Shown piece by piece: positions 57,881 through 64,000 of a DNA stretch of 64,000 nucleotides. Source of the DNA: Schistosoma mansoni (lineage: Eukaryota; Platyhelminthes; Trematoda; Strigeidida; Schistosomatidae); assembly GCF_000237925.1 (NCBI RefSeq), contig NC_031495.1, forward strand, positions 42,900,200 through 42,964,199. The letters are read 5' to 3'. The notes under the pieces were generated by a model. That model saw only the letters and a program-made list of their open reading frames with translations, was not told where the DNA came from and ran no database searches. Each line of letters opens with the position of its first letter. Within the stretch, counting starts at the first letter, position 1. The translations under genes and the position numbers were made by a program.

Positions 57881-58119
57881 TTGGAAATAAATTAAAAATG
57901 GCAAATCGAATAACAGTAATCAATGGATCAAATGAAAGCTTATGATAAAAGGAATATGAATATATATAACTTAGCTATTCAGTAACTACGCCTGTAGCCC
58001 CTACGGGAGCTACTGCCAGGGTCGTGCATGAGGTTAGTGACCTCATCCTATAGAAAACTAACTCGCTAAAAAATGCTAACCAGAAAGAATAATCCAAACT
58101 GTTAAAACTCTGTCCTGGT

Positions 58120-59272
58120 AGTTGAAGGAAGAATTATGACGCCTCATGATGAAAGCTGAGTTCCTTCGGAAGTCACGAGGCCGATGCCCCTTCTAACAAT
58201 CAAAGCAATCATTTATCTAGGTACAAGGAATGCTCGTACAATGTGGGAAACCGAAAGAGTCTTCTAAGTTGCTGCAGAAATGAGGAAACACAACCTGGAG
58301 GTGCTTGGGATTAGTGAAACACATTGAACGCAGGTTGAACAACAACGACTAGTTTCAGGAGAGCTTCTGTTATACTCCAACCATGAAGAAGAAAATGCTA
58401 CACATACACAAGGAGGTGCATTGATGCTGTCTAAACAAACACAAAATGCACTTATAGGATGGGAATCTCATGGACCAAGGATCATCAAAGGCTCCTTCAA
58501 AACAAAGAGAGAGGGCATTACAATGAACGTCATCCAATGCTATGCGCCTATCAACGACCACAATGAAGACGTTAAAGACTAATTCTACGATAGGCTGCAG
58601 TCGATCGTCGAGAAGTGCCCAAAAAAGACCTGACCATTCTAATGGGAGATTTAAATGCCAAGGTTGGAATGGACAACACCGGATATGAAGACATCATGGG
58701 ATGACATGGACTGAGAGAAAGGAACGAAAGTGGTGAGAGATTTGTAAATCAATGTGTCTTCAACAAACTGGTCATAGGCGGCAATATATTCCCACATAAG
58801 CGCATTCACAAAACCACATGGACTTCACCGGATCACACTACACAGAACCGAATTGACCATATCTGCATCAACAAAAAGCCATCATCCAGAAGACATAAGT
58901 GTTTACTAACAGTTGTCTACGTAAAATACTTCGGATCCGTTGGCTAGACACTATCAGCAACAACCTGCTGTGGGAGATAACAAACCAGATTCCAGGGGAG
59001 GAAGAAATCAGGAAGAAGCGCTGGGAGTGGACAGGACACTTATTGAGGAAAGCATCCAACTACGTCACAAGGCAAGTCCTCACTTGGAATCCTCAAGGCC
59101 AAAGGAGGAGAGGAACACCAAAGAACACATTACGCCGAGAAATGGAGACAGACATGAGAAAAATGAACAAAAATGGGATAGAACTAGAAAGGAAGGCCCA
59201 GGACAGAGTGGATTGGAGAATGCTGGTCTGCGGCCTATGCTCTATTGAGGGTAACAAGGGTAAGTAAGTAAG
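58120..59272 (+). mobile_element. RTE-type LINE (family B), internally deleted
   Basis: The 5' part is the endonuclease: LGTRNARTMWETERV, LEVLGISETHW, VIQCYAPIND, LTILMGDLNAKVGMDNTGYE and NRIDHICINKK. At about 58895 it jumps directly to the RT C-terminus: [39 protein letters not shown] and [17 protein letters not shown]. It ends at about 59272 in a GTAA repeat. All RT catalytic motifs are missing. It sits antisense in a POC1 intron. Confidence 0.9.
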
Positions 59273-59762
59273 ATATTCAGTATTCATGCAATAAGAATAT
59301 ATGTCATAATGGTCCATAAATAATTCCTGTCAGTTATCATTCACTTATTACTCGTTCGAGTACAACAGATGTCAATGTCGTTTATCACTGGTTTCTTGAT
59401 ACGTAAGAAAAGTCAAACTGCAGTAAACTTTGGAACAATCGTCTTAATATACTAAAAAATGAAAACGACAATAAACACGGATGCAAATTAGTTTTACTCT
59501 TATATTTACCTAGCAAACTAAAATTTATTACGTGGATCTCGATCATCAAACTACACGAAATTAATTCAGCAGTCAAAGTTTTTTGGGATCGTTTGGATAA
59601 AATTTGTCTTATCGAAGAAGTAAGCATAGTTTAATCACGAACCACGTTTTTTGTCGCCTAGCAGAGATGAAACTGGGGCGAATTATTCAGGACTTCATTA
59701 CAACGAACACAGACCGCAAACATTTACTAATAAAAACGACTAATTTTGGAAAATGGACTTAC
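59273..59762 (-). other. POC1 intron
   Basis: I see no exon or repeat. Confidence 0.5.
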
Positions 59763-60143
59763 GGCTTGTAGAAAATTCACATTTGACGTTAATGGTAAAG
59801 TCATTGATGAGATAACACCAGAGTGAGTGCGAAAAGTAGGCGGGAAATGACACTTGACGGAAGTAGCTGGGTTTTGTACTCCACTGTTAGTAGTTTCATG
59901 AAAGTCGACAGCAGTTTCAGAAGTAGCGAATAATGGTTTTTCTGCTTTTTCGTGCATTTCACTTGATGTTACTTGAGGATCAGATCTAGGACATAGCAGA
60001 TGACTATTAATTTGAATAGATTTGTCCCGAGATATGGAACCATCAGGATTAGAAGTTGTATAAATTGGATGTGAACAATTGTCTGGAGTATTAGTAGTCA
60101 TTTTAACACCACACCTATTAAAATTCGTGCGCCATAAAAACAC
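59763..60143 (-). CDS. POC1: POC1 exon: end of last WD repeat and linker
   Basis: The exon is 381 nt (127 codons, phase 0 at both ends), with acceptor tttcag and donor GTAAGT. It begins VFLWRTNF, completing the final blade (vertebrate VMVWKSNFD). The remaining ~118 residues form a Ser/Thr/Pro-rich disordered linker without motifs, of the kind that separates propeller and C-terminal helix in POC1 proteins. Confidence 0.88.
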
Positions 60144-60263
60144 CTGAAATAAATTTCAAAAATCTTTTACAGGATCCTAAGCTGATATAAAGTCGTGAAA
60201 AGTTTCTAAATTACTGTTCACTAAGTGCTATTTAAATTATAAATAGAGTACCAACTGAAAAAA

Positions 60264-60905
60264 TAATAACTCTGGTGTCTCCTCATTTGCGGATAAATCT
60301 TTCGCCCTTTACTAAAGATTTCCGTGGGGAGTCACAGTACAATGAGTCTTATCTCATTTTTTCCAACTCCGTCCTTGCCCCCAAATGCTCTGGTATGGCT
60401 GAGAGTGGGGAGAGTACGCTCTCCCTCTCGAAATACTCTCACATGACCACGCGTATACAGCCCCTGCCAGGGAAGTCCTACTCACTGCCTTCTCGTGGCA
60501 GGGGTGTTGTTTACGAAATTGAGAGGACGAAAAGCGAATGTCCGGCGCTTTAACCGGGTTGGTGGACACTGAAAGTCTACCTAGGGGAATTGGAAAACCC
60601 TGATTCTAAACCAATGGTGCATATGGGCTCCAGTATCCTGAAGGAACGAATGGCGTATGAACCAATTGTTGGTCACCGGCTACCATGGGAATGCATCGCC
60701 TCACGATGCTCCACTGCCTTATGGGTCAGACATTTAGGTCGAAGGCTCCGGGTGTGGCCCCCTAAGAAAACCACCTGCTTTGGTTTGGGCACCTGGGCAG
60801 TATCACAGCCCTCACACAAATCTCATTTGATTTGTGAGGCGCATATGTATCTGGTGCTTCCTTGTACCAATATTTATGTGTATAAATAAATAAATAAATA
60901 AATAA
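60264..60905 (+). mobile_element. SINE R, long copy with 14-bp TSD
   Basis: It is flanked by accaactgaaaaaa (60250-60263 and 60906-60919). The duplication encloses 113 bp of extra sequence (60264-60376) upstream of the usual head gcccccaaatgc at 60377. The tail has (TAAA)n. This is either a longer parental form of the family or a copy that carried 5' flanking DNA. It lies antisense in a POC1 intron. Confidence 0.9.
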
Positions 60906-61168
60906 ACCAACTGAAAAAAGATTACCACAAAATATTATGAAGCACAAAAAAGAATGGTGGGATTGTATTGCATACGTTTTTGAATACCACTTCAATCGCA
61001 TGGGCTTTATTGATCGGAAAAACAGGTAATAAATAAATTTCTACTTACATATTTCCATTTGCTTCCTTTAAAAACTGATTGTCAAGAAAACAAGTGAATA
61101 GTTTACAGATACTGGGTAAATTTAAGTATTATAGCAAAGTTAGTATGATTTCTCAATCTAAGGCTTAC

Positions 61169-61371
61169 CTGTTCATCATTCCCACCAGATGCAAAATGAT
61201 CACCGGATGCAGAAAATGCTGCAGCAGTAATAGGTCCCTGATGTCCCTGAAGTGTAAAAAGTGGACGCCCCTCAAGTAGGTCAAATATTTTCAGTGTTGA
61301 GTCTTCAGATGCAGAGAGCAGGACATGACCATTGGGATGACAAGCAACTTTATGTACGGGACCAGTATGAG
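61169..61371 (-). CDS. POC1: POC1 exon: WD repeats near the propeller end
   Basis: The exon is 203 nt, with acceptor ttttag and donor GTAAGC. It encodes [20 protein letters not shown], then [20 protein letters not shown] and [20 protein letters not shown], then SGGNDEQ. The TLKI-DLLEGRL-YTL-GHQGP pattern is specific to POC1 among WD40 proteins. Its split Ala codon joins the exon at 63683-63910. Confidence 0.95.
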
Positions 61372-61749
61372 CTAAAATCATACGGAATCCACAGAAATTA
61401 AATCCAAAAGCAAACAAATTAGAATGAAACAAATATGCGAAATATCACATAAAGGACTAATGACTAAGATATTACATATTCGCGTCCCAGACACTTCTGT
61501 GTAATTCTTAATTATTTAATTAATTAGTGTAATTTATGTATTAGATACAGGGATACGTACCCAGCTTTGTGCAACATTTTTTGTGAGAATTAGCGATTTT
61601 GTCCAGATATATAAGATGAAGTAGAGTTTGAGTGTGCAGCCTAATGGTTGAGAGCCGGATATCTTCACCGCTAATCCACTCGCTCAACATACTTTTACCC
61701 TCATAAATCTACATTTTAATTAGACTTTATCATCAACTTGCTGAACATA
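61372..61749 (-). other. POC1 intron
   Basis: I see nothing recognisable before the SINE R copy at 61750. Confidence 0.5.
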
Positions 61750-62197
61750 CGCCCTCAAATGCCCTGGTATGGCTGAGAGTGGGGAGAGTACGCTCTCCCT
61801 CTCGAAATACTCTCACATGACCACGCGTATACAGCCCCTGCCAGGGAAGTCCTACTCACTGCCTTCTCGTGGCAGGGGTGTTGTTTACGAAATTGAGAGG
61901 ACGAAAAGCGAATGTCCGGCGCTTTAACCGGGTTGGTGGACACTGAAAGTCTACCTAGGGGAATTGGAAAACCCTGATTCTAAACCAATGGTGCATATGG
62001 GCTCCAGTATCCTGAAGGAACGAATGGCGTATGAACCAATTGTTGGTCACCGGCTACCATGGGAATGCATCGCCTCACGATGCTCCACTGCCTTGTGGGT
62101 CAGACATTTAGGTCGAAGGCTCCGGGTATGGCCCCCTAAGAAAACCACCTGCTTTAGTTTGGGCACCTGGGCAGTATCACAGCCCTCACACAAATAA
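61750..62197 (+). mobile_element. SINE R copy lacking its 3' tail
   Basis: About 99% identical to 60377-60821, with a handful of single-base differences. It ends abruptly at cacaaat, before the last ~75 bp and tail. No target duplication is evident. It is a recent relative of the 60-kb copy. Confidence 0.88.
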
Positions 62198-62269
62198 ATG
62201 AAATGATGACTTGTACTGACAATCCTATTTACGCGCTTACTACATGCCAGACAATTTGCATTATTATTA

Positions 62270-62302
<33 letters not shown>

Positions 62303-63682
62303 GTAGTAGTAGTAGTAGTAGTAGTAGCAGTAAAAGTTGGAATAGTTGAATTCACAGATTTAAAATAATTCAGTTCAAGTGAGGTGGTGAGTGGGGAAAT
62401 CCTGAAGCAAATAGGAAATGACCTATTGACGTTTCCCATTTTGTAACCAAGTGTGTAACCAAGTGACACAACTGACTACTATCAGAGGATGAATAGATTG
62501 TGCAGACACCTCATACTTTGCGTAAAAATATTATGAAATGGAAACAGGAAGCAAGCAGAAAGAGAGAAAAGCACCTCCAACTGGGATACCTGACCAAGCC
62601 AATCCTATGATCCATGATGCTGAAATAGACAATGTATAGGCGTGGGTAGAAAACCCATAAGTCTCGTGCCCTATTTTTGTCAATATTCTTAAAGTTAAGA
62701 GCCAACACCATAAAAACAAAGTAGTCCACAAGAGAAGGGCAATGCTCAAGGTATGTTATGATAATTTATTCGCTAAGATTAGTTTTAGAACATGGTTTTA
62801 CAATCCAACTAAATCAAAAACCATGTAATGGTGTAATAATAAAAGGGTTCATAAGAACTGGACATAATTAGGTAACGAAATAGATTGATATCGACAATGG
62901 TGACTAGGTCTTCAGAGTACTTAGTGAGAAATCTAAGGTAGATGGCATTAGGAATGCACGCAGTAGACGTTGGATGATCAGATGAACATTGAACGAGTTG
63001 GTGAGTCAGTCAGTTACAACGTAGAACTTCGTACGTACGTACATCAGTTCGAGTTGCCATACCACATTAGCACAGAGATGAAGTTGTCGATTCAAATCCC
63101 ATATTGGTAGAAGTAGTAAGAGTATAAGTATTATGTGAAAGATAAGGGTTTGAAGATGTTATTGAAGGAGTATAATACAGTGAAACAAATTTGGAAAGAG
63201 AAAAAGGACCCTTCCTACACCTCCTAACAACTCGCTTATCTCCACGACTAACCCTTCCCACGAGTTGGTGAAACTAGTAAAAATAGCATAAAAGAATACT
63301 ATCAGTTGAACTAAATACATTCCACACTAAGGTTAAAGTATTTTTGATGCTGTTAGCTTATGTAATTACAAACAAACAATAGACCGAACTGGTTGAACCT
63401 TATATGAGTCACAATAATAACTTGGCATATATTTAGTTCACCATTAACCGGACGCGATTTTGAATTTGCAGAACTTTTAATGAAAAGGAGTCTTGAGAAA
63501 CCTGTTGTTTATCCACTGTCAATCGTACTTATTTTCTTCCCACACAACGATATCTTGAAGGTAGCTTCAGTAAAACTATCGCATGACAAGAATTATAAGA
63601 AAGGATATTTCACAGGTTTCTCTATGATCTAGAGATTTTACTAACCTGGTCTAAGAGTTCGGCAAGAGAAAAAGTCACTTAC
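62198..63682 (-). other. POC1 intron with trinucleotide repeat
   Basis: It contains an (ATT)n(AGT)n microsatellite at 62257-62329 and a short segment at 63050-63130 shared with 16.97 kb. No exon is seen. Confidence 0.5.
62257..62329. repeat. Compound (ATT)n(AGT)n microsatellite
   Basis: About 15 ATT units switch to about 9 AGT units. The antisense reading gives an Asn/Thr tract that is not a real protein. Confidence 0.95.
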
Positions 63683-63910
63683 CATCATAATGTTGGAGCA
63701 GACGGTTCATTCTTAAGTCCCAAAGCTTAACTGTGCAATTTGTACTTCCCGATGCAAAGCAGTTTCCACTCGGATGAAAGTCCAAATGTGAAGCAAAGCC
63801 GCCAGATTCTTGGAAGGTATGTACACAACTTTGCGCCTCAGTGTCCCATAATTTAATAGTTTTATCATCTGATGAAGATATGATCAGGCGTGAGTCAGGT
63901 GAAAAACTGG
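63683..63910 (-). CDS. POC1: POC1 exon: central WD repeats, 5' partial gene
   Basis: The exon is 228 nt, with acceptor AG at plus 63911-63912 and donor GTAAGT. It encodes [22 protein letters not shown], then [20 protein letters not shown] and [17 protein letters not shown]. This matches vertebrate POC1 (FSPDGRLIVS-SDDKT-K-WD ... GFA--VDFHPSGTCIA ... VKVWDVR-NKLLQHY). POC1 is a core centriole/basal-body protein. About 89 bases remain to the window end, and the N-terminal blades lie outside. Confidence 0.95.
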
Positions 63911-64000
63911 CTTAATAAGATTGGCCGTGACCTACCGACAGCACCTCACCCAATTTACATGTTGGTTTAAAGAGAATAAGAACTTCTGTCTATGTAAACT

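Noticed and set aside
60590-60889. 99-codon open frame (and its mates at 10147-10449, 61964-62197 and antisense 32095-32394)
   Set aside because: They lie inside SINE R copies. Frames are open on both strands by composition and differ by frameshifts between copies. No protein family signal.
62047-62469. 140-codon antisense frame with Asn/Thr tracts
   Set aside because: It is made by the ATT/AGT microsatellite and SINE R sequence.
1-64000. CRISPR arrays, operons, prophage or bacterial genes
   Set aside because: Direct repeats are dispersed elements or microsatellites. All genes have spliceosomal introns and animal families.

Overview
This 64 kb window is AT-rich, intron-rich eukaryotic DNA packed with retroelements. 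It is most likely from a schistosome (blood fluke). The evidence is: Sm-alpha-type hammerhead SINEs with tRNA-like pol III boxes; RTE-, CR1- and Penelope-like elements of the kinds known from Schistosoma; and small exons separated by kilobase introns with canonical GT/AG borders. The species cannot be fixed from the sequence alone. No prokaryotic feature, CRISPR array or rRNA is present.

Five protein-coding loci can be supported. (1) 2002-2739 (-): a 245-aa protein with an HMG-box-like C-terminus. (2) 3663-19319 (-): nine exons of a gamma-synergin (SYNRG) orthologue, with its EH domain, acidic-aromatic motifs and conserved C-terminal CGVC...CANFW module; the N-terminus is not found. (3) 28004-38533 (+): six in-phase exons of a TBC1D10-type Rab GTPase-activating protein with both catalytic fingers; its first and last exons are not found. 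(4) 48848-51174 (+): one long exon for nearly all of a two-pore cation channel (TPC) with both pore filters and an EF-hand-like loop. (5) 54201-63910 (-): five exons of the centriolar WD40 protein POC1, ending in the conserved POC1 C-terminal helix; the 5' part lies beyond the window. SYNRG (-) and the TBC gene (+) point away from each other across a retroelement-rich 19-28 kb interval. The TPC gene (+) and POC1 (-) converge at 51-54 kb.

The rest is intron and intergenic DNA shaped by retrotransposition. There are several LINE lineages, here called A, B (RTE), C and CR1-like. A SINE-like family (here 'R') shares its 3' tail with LINE A, and three of its copies have clear target-site duplications. 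Penelope-like fragments carry inverted terminal arms. Sm-alpha-type SINEs are present, as is a solo LTR that interrupts a perfect 54-bp palindrome. Nesting is common: SINE R inside LINE A inside SYNRG, and a Penelope-related foldback inside a CR1-like element.

The most interesting signals are: the SINE R / LINE A tail sharing; the two near-identical inverted LINE A copies inside one gene; the recurrent foldback form of the Penelope-like elements; a hammerhead motif with an intact core at 13411-13453 (-); and the palindrome broken by a solo LTR.
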